DNA of 64,000 nucleotides, taken from positions 434,001-498,000 of the forward strand of contig CM049989.1 in NCBI GenBank assembly GCA_016630955.3, given 5' to 3'. Positions 11,337 through 23,277 of this stretch are shown here, in pieces; the stretch's first letter is position 1, and each line of letters starts with the position of its first letter. The translations under genes and the position numbers were made by a program. This DNA comes from Didymella arachidicola (lineage: Eukaryota; Ascomycota; Dothideomycetes; Pleosporales; Didymellaceae). Under the pieces are notes generated by a model. It saw only the letters and a list, made by a program, of their open reading frames with translations. It had not been told where the DNA came from and did not search any database.

Positions 11337-12155
11337 ATGCCTCCAGCAACACGACTGCCCTCCACAATCATCGGCACACTTCGCGCCAGCTCAGCGAAAG
11401 CCGCACCTGCCTTCAGACAACGAGGCGCATACCACTCCTATGACTATGCCCAGCCGCCACCATTCCCGCCCGCTGAGACAAAGATCCTGTCTTCTGCCTA
11501 TGCACACGTCCCTGCACACGGCTTCACAATTGATGCGCTGAAGCTGGGTGCAAAGGACGCGGGGTATTTGGATGCCTCTACGAACTTGTTCCCGCGAGGC
11601 GTCTTCGATCTGATCAACTACCACCTCGTTACACAACGACTGGCCCTAAAAGACTCGGTGCAGTTCCCAGATGCGAAAGGTGGCAAGGAGATGGGGGTAG
11701 GGAGTAAAGTCAGATCACTGACACTGGCGCGATTGCGAGCGAACGAGCCGATATTGCATCGGTGGCAGGAGGTATGCAATTCCAAACTGGCACGACAGAA
11801 AACCATATACTGATGGACTTAGGCGCTCGCTGTCATGGCACAACCGACATATATTCCGCCCTCTCTGCACGAACTTGCAGCGCTCGCAGACGAAATCTGG
11901 TTTCTCGCCGGCGACCAGAGCGTGGATACTAGCTGGTATACTAAGCGCGCAACGCTGTCGACTATATACTCTGCGACGGAAATTTTCATGACACAAGACT
12001 CGTCGAAGAACTTTCTTGAGACGGAAGAGTTTCTTGACAATAGGCTGCGGGACCTGCAGACAGTTGGGGGGTTTATGGGCAAGCTGGGCGAGTGGGTGAA
12101 CTATACTGGGCATAGCACTATCAACGTGCTGAGGAGCAAGGGCGTAAGGATATGA
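11337..12155 (+). CDS. COQ9: COQ9, ubiquinone biosynthesis protein
   Basis: Two exons, 11337-11771 and 11823-12155, are joined across a 51-nt GTATGC..TTAG intron and give 255 residues. The first 40 residues are Arg/Ser/Ala-rich without acids, as expected of a mitochondrial presequence. The body begins TKILSSAYAHVPAHGFTIDAL, and the COQ9 family block with ALADEIWFLAGDQSVDTSWY and then KRATLSTIYSATEIFM is intact. COQ9 binds lipid and presents coenzyme Q intermediates to COQ7 in the matrix-side CoQ synthome. The gene is divergent from CMR1. The splice gives HRWQE-ALAVMAQPTYIP in frame, which removes the otherwise early stop. Confidence 0.93.
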
Positions 12156-12689
12156 GAGTATACACAGGTTGTAAGATAGGTGTCGGATCGGACTGCAGTG
12201 CTTGGCTTCAGCTGAAACAGTGGTAGGGAAGCAAACTGCCAAATCAGTACGAGTCGTACGATAGTTACATGTATGTACAGTTGCCGTATGTTTACAACAC
12301 ACACTCATGGTATGAGGACCTCTTAGCTATAATACTCAACAGGGAAGGCTTTGCACTTCGCACTCTGGCCGAACCCTGCCTTTGGTACTGTCTGACATTC
12401 CATCGTCTAGCACAACTCCAGCAAGGCCTGCCGAGAGATTTCCAGGAGACAATGAGTCGTTCATTTTGGTCGTTGTTTTACTCAAAGTTGACGCGAGTGC
12501 AGCATCACCACGCGGAATCGTGCGATCAGACAAGATCAGACACGCCACAGAGGTTTCCAGGTTCAACGTCCTGTTCTTCGAAAGTCCAGGTGCCGGGCTT
12601 TCCTACGGTAGACTACAAAGCTGGTCTATTTCTCGGTCGACACGAGCCCGTAAAAAACATCATCTCAATTCGCGGAAACCTTCCCTCGT
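12156..12689. other. Intergenic between COQ9 and the transcription-factor remnant
   Basis: The stretch contains the COQ9 3' flank and then overlapping short frames from 12269 to 12700. I looked here for the zinc-cluster Cys pattern that should precede the remnant at 12.7-14.3 kb and did not find it in any frame. Confidence 0.5.
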
Positions 12690-14257
12690 GTGAACCTTGA
12701 TTGGCCCGGAGTACTCTTCCGTGGCGATGTCATTCCAGCTCCCTGCTCGCCATCTTACACAATAAGCGAATCTAACACTCCAAACGACCACTGTGTAGCC
12801 CCTGTCACATCCAACATATTGAGTTATAACCTCAGTGCAGCCTTATACACACCTCTCCCTAGTCCCGCCACTCGCACCGAAGGAGTTCTATATCGTAATA
12901 CGCTTCACAGGTCAGCTGTGTACCAGTCGCACATGCCTGTCACGCTCAATTGCGACGAGGCACAACTGCTTCACCACTTCATACGGCATCTTGGGCGATG
13001 GCTAGACTGCACCAATGCTGCAAGAATGTTCACTCTCGGTGTGTCCGCGAAGGCAACGGAGTGTCCAATACTGATCGCTGCCATCTTATGCTTTTCTGCA
13101 AGACATCAGGGCAAGAAAGATTAGGGCGAGGAAGCATACGAACGCGCCATAACACTTCTAATTGATCGCTTGGGCGAGAATCCTGCACACTACGATGATA
13201 TGCTGCTCTCGGCCGTGTTGCTGCTGCACTTTGCGGACCAGCTGGGCTGTACGTTACTAGTAGCGAGCGACCTTCAATGAAACTGGGTATTGACTGCCTC
13301 AGCACCTGATCATGATTGCCTGCGCGACAAACAACATCTCAAAGGCACCTCGGGCATCCTGCGTGCCTCAATGACATTACCTTTCATCGATCCTTCAGCA
13401 ACATCTCTCCGCGAGGCGGCGTTTTGGCTCTACGTACGCCAGGTTTTGTACAACTCTACCATCAGTCAAGAGCCGCTGGACATCGACTTCTCACTGGAGC
13501 TCATGCCAACGCCTGACTTGCTCGTGGACACGTATCCGCTTGCGTGGCTGCGCTGTGAGACTGCGTGGGCGAACCAGCTCCTCTGGCTCACAGCATATGT
13601 AGCCAACTTCTGCTTTTCTAGACCGAGATTAACGGATGATGCTGCTACGCGGGTCGCAGCGTGACAAGAACTGTGGGATAAGAATCAGACCTGGCAGAAG
13701 AGCAGGCCGAAGGCATTTGATCCGATTAGGCAAGGACCCGCGCAGAACGAGCAAGCGTTTGAGGAAGTGTGGTTCACAGCGGACTGGCATGGTTCGTTTT
13801 TTACTCGACTTCGCGAGAGGAGACGGTTGTGCTGACTGAATAAGTTATATCCTACGTCTTCCACCACTTCATCTGCATTTTGCTTCTGCGGTACAACCCC
13901 GATACCAAATTCTCCACACGATGGATCCGCTCCACACTCTCTCCGACCGATGTAAGTGCCTTGTTTTCCTCGTTCCAGAGACCACACTCCACGCGTCGCT
14001 ATGTCCAGAGAACTTATTCTTCCTAGCAGAAGATTCACAAACACTCCCGCGCTATATGATCTGATTGCAAATCATCCATGGCGAATGTCCAATTACTCAT
14101 CGTTCTTTGTCACACGGTCTTTATATGGGGTCCCCTCATGACGAGTTCTGCTGAGCGGAAGGAGATCCTGTGGGTGCTGAAGCAATTCGAGGAGATGCAT
14201 GCGTGGCGGACGACGTGGATCGCTGATGCTCTCAAGAGCGAATGGGGCATAGTTTGA
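12690..14257 (+). pseudogene. ARCA-like fungal transcription factor (regulatory domain), broken by two stop codons
   Basis: The sequence reads as the C-terminal domain of a fungal Zn2Cys6 factor of the ARCA type. Family blocks appear in order: ECPILIAAILCFSARHQ, DDMLLSAVLLLHFADQL, QHLKGTSGILRAS, LREAAFWLYVRQVLYNS, CETAWANQLLWLTAYV, FEEVWFTADWH, SYVFHHFICILLLRYNPD, VLCHTVFIWGPL and FEEMHAWRTTWIADALKSEW. Three introns remain spliceable: about 13245-13300, 13792-13844 and 13952-14026. Each keeps frame. Two in-frame stops break the gene: TAG 13122-13124 and TGA 14057-14059, the latter where relatives have Cys. The N-terminal zinc cluster was not found. Codon 13122 could be a C-to-T change; 14057-14059 fits TGC to TGA. 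A sequencing error is the alternative for each stop. Confidence 0.75.
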
Positions 14258-14939
14258 TGGATAGACTTGGAAATTGCGCACTTGATGCATTGACGAATGC
14301 GAGGCGTGTTGCGTTTGGGAAACTCTAAGGCCTAACAGTTTCTAGCTGGTCAATATGCTTTTACAGTGTCTCGTTGTCTGGCAGACATCCATGCGCTTGA
14401 TTCACATCCTGCAGCTGTTGATAGACCCAGGGACACACGCTGTTAGTTAACAGGTCACCAGCAATGGCTGCTGTACCATGTTAAAAGAGGGAACCATCAC
14501 GCAGAATATGACGATGTACTCTCTGATTCTACCACAGACTTGGTGGCGTCGCTTTTGGAATATATTGAAATGAGTGGTGCAGAATAGTTCTAAAGCCTGC
14601 CATTTCCTGAGAGGTCAATAAGACATCTCAACGCTAGTCAGACTTGCACCGACAATCAATGATCCTAGCTTGTTCCTATGGGTCAAACCTCGTAATACGC
14701 AAGTCTTGAATCCGAGCAGCGACGCATACGCGTAAACCCAGGTTGCGTTCCGGAATGAGGGATAGACTTGATGAATGTAGCGATCTCACATCCATTTTTC
14801 GATCCATGAGCCAATGTATTGTGGGGCAATGATCGAGGTGAGCATTGCCGGCCGAGCAATGATTAAGCGAAATAGTCATTGAGTGGTTGTAGTAATCATA
14901 TATTGTATTTTTGACGTAAATTTTTAACAAACGAGTCCT
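14258..14939. other. Intergenic
   Basis: AT-richer sequence lies between the transcription-factor remnant and the tRNA. One 84-codon minus frame (14676-14930) has no resemblance to any family. Nothing else was seen. Confidence 0.5.
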
Positions 14940-15020
14940 GGTCCTTTAACTCAGTGGTAGAGTGCGGGATTGCAGTTTAACGAATATCCTGAAGTCACTG
15001 GTTCGATCCCGGTAGGGACC
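14940..15020 (+). tRNA. tRNA-Cys (GCA) with a short intron
   Basis: All arms fold by eye. The acceptor GGTCCTT pairs with AGGGACC, with one G-U pair. The D stem is ACTC/GAGT around a loop with GG, the anticodon stem is CGGGA/TCCTG, and the T stem is ACTGG/CCGGT around TTCGATC. The anticodon loop opens TT-GCA at 14972-14974, and the loop is 17 nt long, so an intron of about 10 nt follows position 37, roughly 14976-14985. A run of seven T at 15044-15050 serves as the RNA polymerase III stop. Confidence 0.88.
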
Positions 15021-15043
15021 TGACACATGAGAAATCATCATTC

Positions 15044-15050
15044 TTTTTTT
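15044..15050 (+). terminator. Pol III T-run terminator of the tRNA-Cys gene
   Basis: A run of seven T lies 23 nt downstream of the tRNA 3' end. Confidence 0.6.
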
Positions 15051-17775
15051 GTTTTTACTGCTGTAGTAGCATGAACAATCTCTTCCAGACAAGTGCAGCG
15101 TCCACGTCTTTCCAGGGAGCCGGGAGTATACTTTTCAATGTTAAGATGTGATACCGCAGAAAAGGCCGACCACGACACAATACCGTGCTATAATCTCCAG
15201 AATCTGATTATCTCATGATCGTTCAAGAGCTTCCTCTTATGACCGATCGCTGCAATTCAGAAGGCGATGTTGCCGGAATGGTGTAGGTGTATCTTCCATG
15301 CGCATGCAAAAACGCGTTATTGTGTGGCCGAAAGAGCCATCAGAAACGGAGGTGCGATGGCGCTGGATCTGACAGCAGTAGCAGACACTTGAGTCTCGGC
15401 ACTCCGAAGAACGCGTAAGCCTTGAGAGTCAAACCCAAACACAGTCCTCGTAGCAGACTATGCACGACTGTGCCGCTTTGCTGCTTGCACCCTTCTGCTT
15501 GATCGTCAGGTCAGGCCGGCTCTGCCGGCTGGTCGAGGGTGCCCACTGCCAAGCTCTGCAACTCAACACCATACCGCCATCGCCACCACAGACTATCTGA
15601 TGGCGGCTGATCGCTGCTCTTGTTTCGCCAGCTAACGCGAGGTTGCATGAGCCGGTGGCTCGCATTTCCGCTAAGTGTTTCATGGACCTGGCCGGCTGCC
15701 ATTCCTTGCGTAGACTTCTGCGATACTGTCGCATGGAACAGCTGTCGTCCTGAGACAAAATCGAGAGCTATTGCAACTCTGACCTCGTGGTAGCACAATT
15801 ACTGACCCGATAGCATGTAAATATTACCATGATACTTTGCAAACCTTGTCGCTGGTCGATCGGTGTGGATAGAGAATATAGCCCTGGGTACACGTCAAAG
15901 AACGCCATCAGATGACCGCGGGAACACTTACCAGATGCCAGGCTAGTTCGTGTTAGTGTTCCACTGATTTGACCGTCAGGAACGTTTAACTCGTCCAAAT
16001 CTATCTGGCTTGTCGAGGCCCGATACCAAGACCGCGTCCATCGCTGTGCAGACCTGGACTTGCCGCTCGCGTCTGCAAGGCAACACGCTGGAGCTGCGGC
16101 CGCTGGATGCAAGTCTCACTTTGCGACAGTCGACGCCGGTCTCGCCTCAAGTGAATGTGTATCTCGTGGGCAAATTCGGCTCTATCACGGATTCACGGCT
16201 GCTAGCGTTCGCTTCGGCAAGGTACAAAGGTACAACATGTTCATGTGGGGTTGATACTCGAGCGTGCCCTTGCAGCGGCGCTTGTACACGCTGTTAGCTT
16301 GCAGCAACCGGGTTCGTGAGCCAATTGCTCGCTTGGAAAATGGTCAGCTTCGCTAGGGACATTCACGCCATGCTCGCAGCAAATCGTATGCTTTCTGCTT
16401 ACGGCTCTCCGTCTAGGCCATGCCCACCTGTTGGGATAGACCGCGCCATTTATGGGTGTAGTCGAAGGTAGTCATCCCGGGCGCTGGCCCTCCTGCATGT
16501 GAAACGCGGCAGTGGCAGCTGTGGTTTCGTCATCAATGTCGAACTCGAGTGTATCGAGCCCGCGCTGGTGGCAGCCACGGCGGCCGCGAGTGGACGTCGC
16601 ACTCGTCTAATCCAAACGACAAGGACAAGGCAAGGGCCTACTGTGGTATGGCTGCGCCGCTGCGCACGACTGTTCAGGTATCCCGGCAACAGACACCGCC
16701 CAGCTGCCCCGCCTGCAGCGCTGCGGCCGTGTGTCCTGAGTCCTGACACAAGGGGCCTGCAGGAATGGCCATGGTCGCGCACTCATTGCTCGGACTCGGT
16801 TGGGAGCGCAGCACGATGAGCAGCGAGCGAGCATTCATAATCGAGGCTTGCTCAGCGCAAGCTTACAGGCGCAGGAGGGGCAACTGCAGCCAAGCCACGC
16901 CTGCAACTCAGAGCGCTGGACGCAGATCCCACCGTTCACCAAGCTGTTCTTGGGTGGTGGCAGAGGTGGATCTGACTCTAACCCCCAGCCCTTCGCCAGC
17001 CCGGCATCAGGGCGCGCGACAAAGCCGCTAGCTCTACTTTTCCGTGCCTTACCAGCCCCTCCAGCGAACAATTTGGCCCTTAGCACCTGGTGTTCAGGTC
17101 ATCTTGCGCAAGGCCCCAATCCCACTGCTTCCTGCACGACACTGTTTCTTGGGCTTCAGAGGCCTTGCTAGCTCTCTGCGACCCTGAGAGCCGCATCCAG
17201 CATTCCTCGGGATCTCGCGCACCGCGGCCTTCCTCTCCCCGCGTCAGCTCGTGCCTGTCGCTGCGTGCATCGAATCTGCGCCATACTTCTTGGAGGGGGC
17301 CTTCCCGGTAGACGTCTGCGCCTTATCATACCTCCACCAAACTCCGGGCCTCCGTAGCTCACGCATCATCGTCGCCGCCGCACACCTCGACGGGTAGAGC
17401 ACTGCGACGCACGACGCCACGCCCTGAACTGAAGTTCCTTGAGTGTTGTGCTCTGTTTGTAGGCTGCCTCTTCGCGCGCTGCGTCCGGATGTTGCGACGA
17501 TACGGCTCTCCATTCGTCATCACATCCGTTTCAGCCTTCCTGAACCCGCGTCAAGGAAGGTGCGAACCACGGTCGATCAGATAGACTAGCACCGCTCCCG
17601 GGAATAGTCCCTGCACTTATCTTCAGGTACTGGTCCACCTGCGGTCAGAGAGCTGCTGCCGCCCGTCGAACCACAACCATTATTACGCGTTCTGACGGTT
17701 GACGTCGTCAGCGCCTAGCTCGACAGGCACACGGGATCCCCCATCCTCACCTCTCAGGATCGTAGCCAGGCCACC
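15051..17775. other. Long non-coding stretch, probable leader/promoter of the C2H2 regulator
   Basis: About 2.7 kb lies between the tRNA and the C2H2 factor. From about 16.4 kb on it is GC-rich and has many overlapping frames of 60-125 codons on both strands, none with domain resemblance. A long promoter and 5' leader for the downstream regulator is the simplest reading. No RNA gene was recognised. Confidence 0.4.
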
Positions 17776-20056
17776 ATGTCGAGCTTCCAAGCAGTCAACA
17801 CCACCTTGAGCGTACCTGAACCACCGCCGGGGCGCTCTGGCGAAGAGACAACACCCACGACACCCCGGCCAGACGCCCGATTTCAGAAAGACGCAAGGGG
17901 TGGCGAGGAGATTAAGACAGAAGATCCATCGCTGAAGACGCCGACACGCAATAGCTTCATCGGTATCGCTGGCCAAAGACCGCTCCCGTCCTCGCCCTTC
18001 GAACCTACTCGCGAACTCAGTGAGACTCCGTCCACCAAGAGCAACCTCAGCACAGGGCAGTCACATACCTCGATACAGTCTGTAGACACAACAGAAGATG
18101 TGAACATGGGCGAGGGCGACGAGGACGACGATAAGGACTCGGACAATGAGAGTGTGACGAGCGAAAGCGGTCGGCCGTCAAAGAAGAAGAAAGGGCAACG
18201 GTTCTTCTGTACCGAGTTCCCTCCTTGCAATCTGAGCTTCACAAGAAGTGAGCATCTGGCTAGACACATTCGGTGCGTACGAGATCTCAGACATCCAATG
18301 CTTAGTACTGACGAATGACAGCAAACACACTGGTGAACGACCGTTTCAGTGTCATTGCTCTCGCCGCTTCTCACGACTCGACAACCTTCGACAACACGCT
18401 CAAACAGTACATGTGAACGAGGACATTCCAGCCGAGTCGCTCGCGGCCACTGGAACGAGGTTTCAAAGACAGATCAGGACGGACCGAGTTAGGCCGCCTG
18501 GACCCCGATCGCGAGCGAACACACTTGGAAGCATGGGCGGGCACAGTAGAGGTCACAGTAGGAACCTCTCGACCTCAAGCATCACATCGAACATCTCTGC
18601 CCTGAGCGTTGCGCAATCTCCAGACTCTCGACGTCGACCTCCACCGCTTGCCATGGCAAGTGACGATTCTGCAAGAGCACGACTCTCCCTGCAAACTATG
18701 GAAGCTTACAACCCGCCACTTATGGGTAGCCCGGGTCCTCAGATTGTCGAGTACGATTCTCAGTCAAACGCACCTACGACACCTACCTCTACCACCTATT
18801 CCGGAGTCGCCGGCAGCCCTGCACAGTTTGGCTCGGCCATGCAATCACCTGTTTCCGCTTCCTCCAGGCCGGTCTCATGGGCTGGCCCGCCGCCTGGCCG
18901 TCGTCTATCGAACAGCAACCCTTTCTCAGGACCACCTGGACAAGTTCCTCCTCCCTACATGTCTCCCCTGCAATCTTCTGCCGCATCCACGTACTCCGCG
19001 CAAAGTAGTGTCTATGCTAGTCCAGTCGTTTCTAACTTTCCGGGACAGCGGAGAGACTCAAACGCAGACGCAGACTGGAGGAGGCGAACTTGGCACCCAG
19101 GAACATACACTGGTCCTCGACCAGCAACTAGCGGCCTCGGATATCACCAAACACCTGATGCTGACCGCCCTTCATACACCTCGCAGCCAGCCGCATCACA
19201 GACACGCCTTCCTGGCATAGAAAGCTTCGACTATGCACCTCCGCCACCGGCTCTGTCACGCTCTGGAACCGGACCAGTGCCCCACGATGCTCCCCAACGC
19301 CCCCTTACTTACCACGCGCCAATTGAACCTCTGCCAGGTGTTGGCCATAGAAAGCGTATGAGTGTTTCTTGGGAAGACACTATGCAAAGGGGCATTAATC
19401 GCCTAGACATTACTGGATCAGCTTCGCCACGTGAGTCGTGGTCACAGTACCCGCCTAATGGACAGCCGGCTACCACGCGGCCCATGACTGCTCCCCATGG
19501 CTACTTCAACCACCAGCAGCCACAGCACGTCCCTCAGCCACTACAAATTCTTCCTCATGATTCGAACCGCAGTTCACAAGAAGCCCCTGCTACGCCTCGC
19601 AAGAACAAAAGACAGGCATGGTACAACGGACCCGTAAGCCAGCCAGTGAGTCAGCCGGTTCGGGCCATGCAACGCACCTCCCCCGAGGACTCGAGTAGCA
19701 GCGAAGGCGTCCCCACCCCTGGCAATACAACGATGAGCGAGTATCACCCTGCAATTGTGCATAGCAATGGGTATGTTGAGGCTCACCCGCCAGGTTATGT
19801 TGAGGAGTACAAACCGCCGGCTTCGATCATGGACAGACCGCATCCTCTTCATACTGGTGGCTATCAATCTTACCATAGGCACACCCTTTCGAACTCCAGC
19901 TCTAGCTCAACCTACCGTCCGCAGCGCGAGCCAGAGAGAGGACCCGCTGCCTTTGGTCAGTCGTTACCCCCACAGGGCGCCAATGATATGAGGCGGCTCG
20001 ATGCTCTCGTAGCAGTGGCGACCGGTGAACATCATGCCGTTGAGAACCGATCTTGA
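17776..20056 (+). CDS. C2H2 zinc-finger transcription factor with tandem finger pair
   Basis: Exons 17776-18272 and 18322-20056 flank a 49-nt intron (GTGCGT..CAG) that lies between the last His of finger 1 and its linker. The product is 743 residues. An acidic Ser-rich stretch (GEGDEDDDKDSDNESV) and a basic SKKKKG patch precede the fingers. Finger 1 is C-x5-C-x12-H-x3-H (CTEFPPC ... HIRKH). After the TGERPF linker, finger 2 has the unusual C-x1-C spacing (CHC) and ends HAQTVH. The remaining 540 residues are low-complexity Pro/Ser/Gln sequence, typical of fungal activators. Such Adr1/Msn2-like pairs bind short G-rich or C-rich sites in the nucleus. The target pathway cannot be read from sequence. 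Confidence 0.85.
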
Positions 20057-20882
20057 GTCCTCAACCAAACACTAACGTCTCCCCTCAAACTCACATCCAC
20101 CTCAAACACGAAGTTACGGCCATCAACAATAACGACTCTTTCTGCTCTGACGCTACGATATACACCTCACACTGAGTTCACCACCACTCCACACCTCGTT
20201 TCGCATTTGATTACGCCGATGGAGAGGACCCATTTCGATGATACCCCGAGTAGGCAAGACCCACTCGTATTTCGGATACCCGAGCCGGCATTCTGTTTGC
20301 AACGATTCGGTCGTTCAGCATTTGCATGATGATTTCTGCTTGATGATTAGCATTGCGCCATTGGCTTTTAGCCCTTGGGATATACCAAATCGATAACAGC
20401 GGGCGTTCAGCTTTTGCTTTGCAGCTCCTGATTTATTTTGCTTTAGTGTTGTTTTATGCAACAGTTTTCTGAGATGCGGGCATAGTAATGGATGGGAGCT
20501 GTTGATTTGAGTAGCAGTCTGGAACATTTCTACTTCCGTACATATTCTTCATGATTGACTAATATTCTTGCTTTCAAATCCGAAAAACGTCTACTTTTGA
20601 AGTGACTCGCCCATCCCGACACTACGTAATGGAGATCTCGCCAACGCAACCATGTTCTGATCAGGCATCGGATTGTCAGGTACAAACGCACACGGACCAC
20701 CTAGTCTGACTATGTGCTGTAGCTGCAATCGATGGCGTTGAGAATATGCCTTAGTGGGCAGGTCGCGCTTAGACCCCTGTCTGGCGCGATTGACGCGCCG
20801 AACAGCAGAAAGATTTGGATCATCACGGCTACGACTGTTGCTCCATTTCGCCTCCCACCACCCGCGCCATCGTTTTCCGTCG
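20057..20882. other. Intergenic between C2H2 factor and Mtf2-like gene
   Basis: The stretch holds the 3' flank of the C2H2 factor, T-rich around 20430-20560, and the promoter of the next gene. The downstream frame is open from 20754, but the first 43 codons are probably leader. Confidence 0.5.
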
Positions 20883-22526
20883 ATGTCTGCATGTTCGAAC
20901 ACGTTTCGAGCACTTTCTCGGTCGCGCATACCCACTCATAAGACGTTCCTGCCGTTCCTGTATCAGACGGCCACCATCCAGCAATGGAAGCCCGCCGCTC
21001 AGACCATTTCGCGTCGCAGCATCTCGCGCTACAATCCCAAAGATGAGCCGGCGCCCACAGAAGATGTTCCTTTCGAGGACCAGGGCGATCTGCCACCTGC
21101 GCTTGAGAACCTTGAATCGCCACGCAAAACTACAATCACCGGCTCCGAGCGCGCTGCCTTCGAGAAACTGTACAGAAAGTTCAACACTCGTGGCAGTCGT
21201 CAGCAGGAGAAAGATCATGAGGTCGAGATTGATACAATCGCAGACGAATACTGGGAGCCAGACGAGGAGGAGGATGTTGAGGGCAACATGGACACAATCT
21301 TTGATGAAGCACTGAAAAAGGGGGCGGCCGCGTCGAGAGAATGGAACAGATCAGGCAACGAACAGCTGCGAAGCAAGAAGCCTAAAGAAGATCTTGCGAG
21401 TATGGCTATGCACGTCTTGAAAAGAACCAGGCCAGAAGAAATGAGAGCACGCGACTCGCGCGCAAAACGAAGAGATGAGGCAAGCACCTCGGCCAGCAAG
21501 CTAAAGAAGGCCCGCCTCGCCGAACGCGAACGCATAGACACCCTCCTCACATCCGCTCAAACCGACCGCGAGCTTTGGGAAACCTTGCACCGGGAAGTCT
21601 TCGACCGCGTGCGGGCGCTGGACCTCGATAGCACCATGCCGAAGAAACGCGAACCCAAGTCTCGCAGCTCGAAAGCACCAATACCTGCGCCCACAGACCC
21701 CAAGATTCTCTTCGCGAACTATCCACATCATCTTCTCACTGCGCTCACCACGCTCCGCACCACATTTCCCGCCTCCCAGCTCCCTCTGTCGCTCCTCCCT
21801 ACCATCAAAAGTCTCGGCCGCTCTTCATATGCCCTTGGCGCCACGACTGCACTGTACACGCTCCTCCTCCGTACTGCGTGGTTGCAGCAGTCTTCATACC
21901 CGCTGATCATCAGTCTGTTGACGGACATGCACAACGGGGCGATCGAGTTTAGTCCTGACGTGCTGGGCGTGCTGGACGCGGTGGTCAAGGAGTTCGATAT
22001 GGCGCGCAGCGGACGCCTGGGCAGGGAGATGCAAATGGTGTACGGGATGGAGCAGTTTGGCCAGGGCATACGCGAGGTAAGGCGGTGGCGGGCGATTGTG
22101 GCCGAGAAAGTGGGTGTCAAGGATGGGAGGAGGGAGAAGGGGACCGTGCCTGTGCCAAGGCGAAGGATAGTTGAGAGTCAGGAGATGGATCATGTGCCGC
22201 TTGTTGAGGGCGTGAATGGCTCGGGAGAAAGCGTGACTGGGCAGGCACAGCACGACCGTGCAGGGTTCAAGCATGAAATGGCATCGACACCGCTAGTCTA
22301 TGATGCTGATCCCGAGGTAGAATTCGACTTCTTGAAGGAAGCAGCGCAAGTGCCTCGGACGAACGAGGCCAGCGGGGCTAGCGAGCCCAGCGACCCCGAC
22401 ATATCAGAGAAACTGCGGATTGAGGTGCAAGACGACATCAAAGAAAAACAGGACAGGCCGACCGACAAGTCCGAAGCCGCGGCCAAGACGTCGACAGGCG
22501 ACGCTGTACCGTGGACGCCATCGTAA
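20883..22526 (+). CDS. Mtf2-like mitochondrial gene-expression protein
   Basis: A single exon of 547 residues from the chosen Met. That Met opens MSACSNTFRALSRSRIPTHK, a basic, acid-free mitochondrial presequence; an earlier Met at 20754 is in frame but adds a less typical leader. An acidic stretch (DEYWEPDEEEDVEG), a charged helix region, and the block RELWETLHREVFDRVRALD followed by an Ala/Leu helical domain match the C-terminal domain of fungal Mtf2 (Nam1) proteins. Yeast Mtf2 couples mitochondrial transcripts to processing and translation. The last 110 residues are hydrophilic and poorly conserved in character. Family placement is from pattern memory and moderately certain. Confidence 0.68.
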   Translation: MSACSNTFRALSRSRIPTHKTFLPFLYQTATIQQWKPAAQTISRRSISRYNPKDEPAPTEDVPFEDQGDLPPALENLESPRKTTITGSERAAFEKLYRKFNTRGSRQQEKDHEVEIDTIADEYWEPDEEEDVEGNMDTIFDEALKKGAAASREWNRSGNEQLRSKKPKEDLASMAMHVLKRTRPEEMRARDSRAKRRDEASTSASKLKKARLAERERIDTLLTSAQTDRELWETLHREVFDRVRALDLDSTMPKKREPKSRSSKAPIPAPTDPKILFANYPHHLLTALTTLRTTFPASQLPLSLLPTIKSLGRSSYALGATTALYTLLLRTAWLQQSSYPLIISLLTDMHNGAIEFSPDVLGVLDAVVKEFDMARSGRLGREMQMVYGMEQFGQGIREVRRWRAIVAEKVGVKDGRREKGTVPVPRRRIVESQEMDHVPLVEGVNGSGESVTGQAQHDRAGFKHEMASTPLVYDADPEVEFDFLKEAAQVPRTNEASGASEPSDPDISEKLRIEVQDDIKEKQDRPTDKSEAAAKTSTGDAVPWTPS

Positions 22527-23277
22527 GAGTGCATGTACAACACGTAATACCAACATCTGTATGAAGAACTTCCATCAATAAAGCACATCCAAATCGTACG
22601 AGGCCATTCGAAGTCTAACACGACGCTCTTCTCATGGTTCTGTGCAGCAGAGAAAGCATTGAAACGATGTATACCCATCATAGGCTACTCTACATCGTGC
22701 GGTGCATCGTACCTCCCAGCCCTCATGATCTCGCTCGATGCTGATCTTCTCACAGTCCCGGCCTCTAGAGAAAGTGTCTATGCTGTAGTGTTCGTCCTCC
22801 GTGGTCCCAACCGGAGTCTGTTCAGCGACGCACCGATTACAGAGAGGATGTGCTTGAACTCCATACGTCAGAGGCAGTGCTGATAATGGCAGGCCAGGAG
22901 CTTGCCGGGCAGAAACTCGGCACGAAGCACCGGTGGCGAGCACGCGCCGGAGTGCATCAGCTATCTTTCAGCAAGCTACCGTTGGAGGCTCCTGACAGTC
23001 AGGCCTGCTAGAGTTTCGAAACTAGAACAGCCGTGATACGAGACTCAATTTTTCTCGTGAGTGTGTCTTGTATGCTTTTTTGCACCGTTTCTGAATAGAA
23101 ATCAAGAAGCGCACCAGCTACAGCTTTGAGTTTCGCCCTGTATCCATCGGATGATAACGAGGCGAATCACCATTGGGCTAGGTCACTTCGTTTCAATGTA
23201 CTCAATTCATCTATCAAACCTCCTAGCATAACGCCAACAATGCATGCTCCACCTCTCCTCCTTATCCCGTATCCTCG
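22527..23277. other. Convergent 3' region
   Basis: This holds the 3' flanks of the Mtf2-like gene (+) and UBR1 (-). Short frames only; nothing else seen. Confidence 0.55.
22577..22582 (+). terminator. AATAAA polyadenylation signal
   Basis: AATAAA lies about 51 nt after the stop codon of the Mtf2-like gene and is the likely cleavage/polyadenylation signal. Confidence 0.5.

Noticed and set aside
13278..13280. Further in-frame TGA in the transcription-factor remnant
   Set aside because: It lies within a spliceable GTACGT..CAG intron, so it is not counted as a disabling mutation.
16450..17171. Several overlapping frames of 100-125 codons on both strands
   Set aside because: They occur in GC-rich sequence where stops are rare; no two agree in frame, and no domain is seen.
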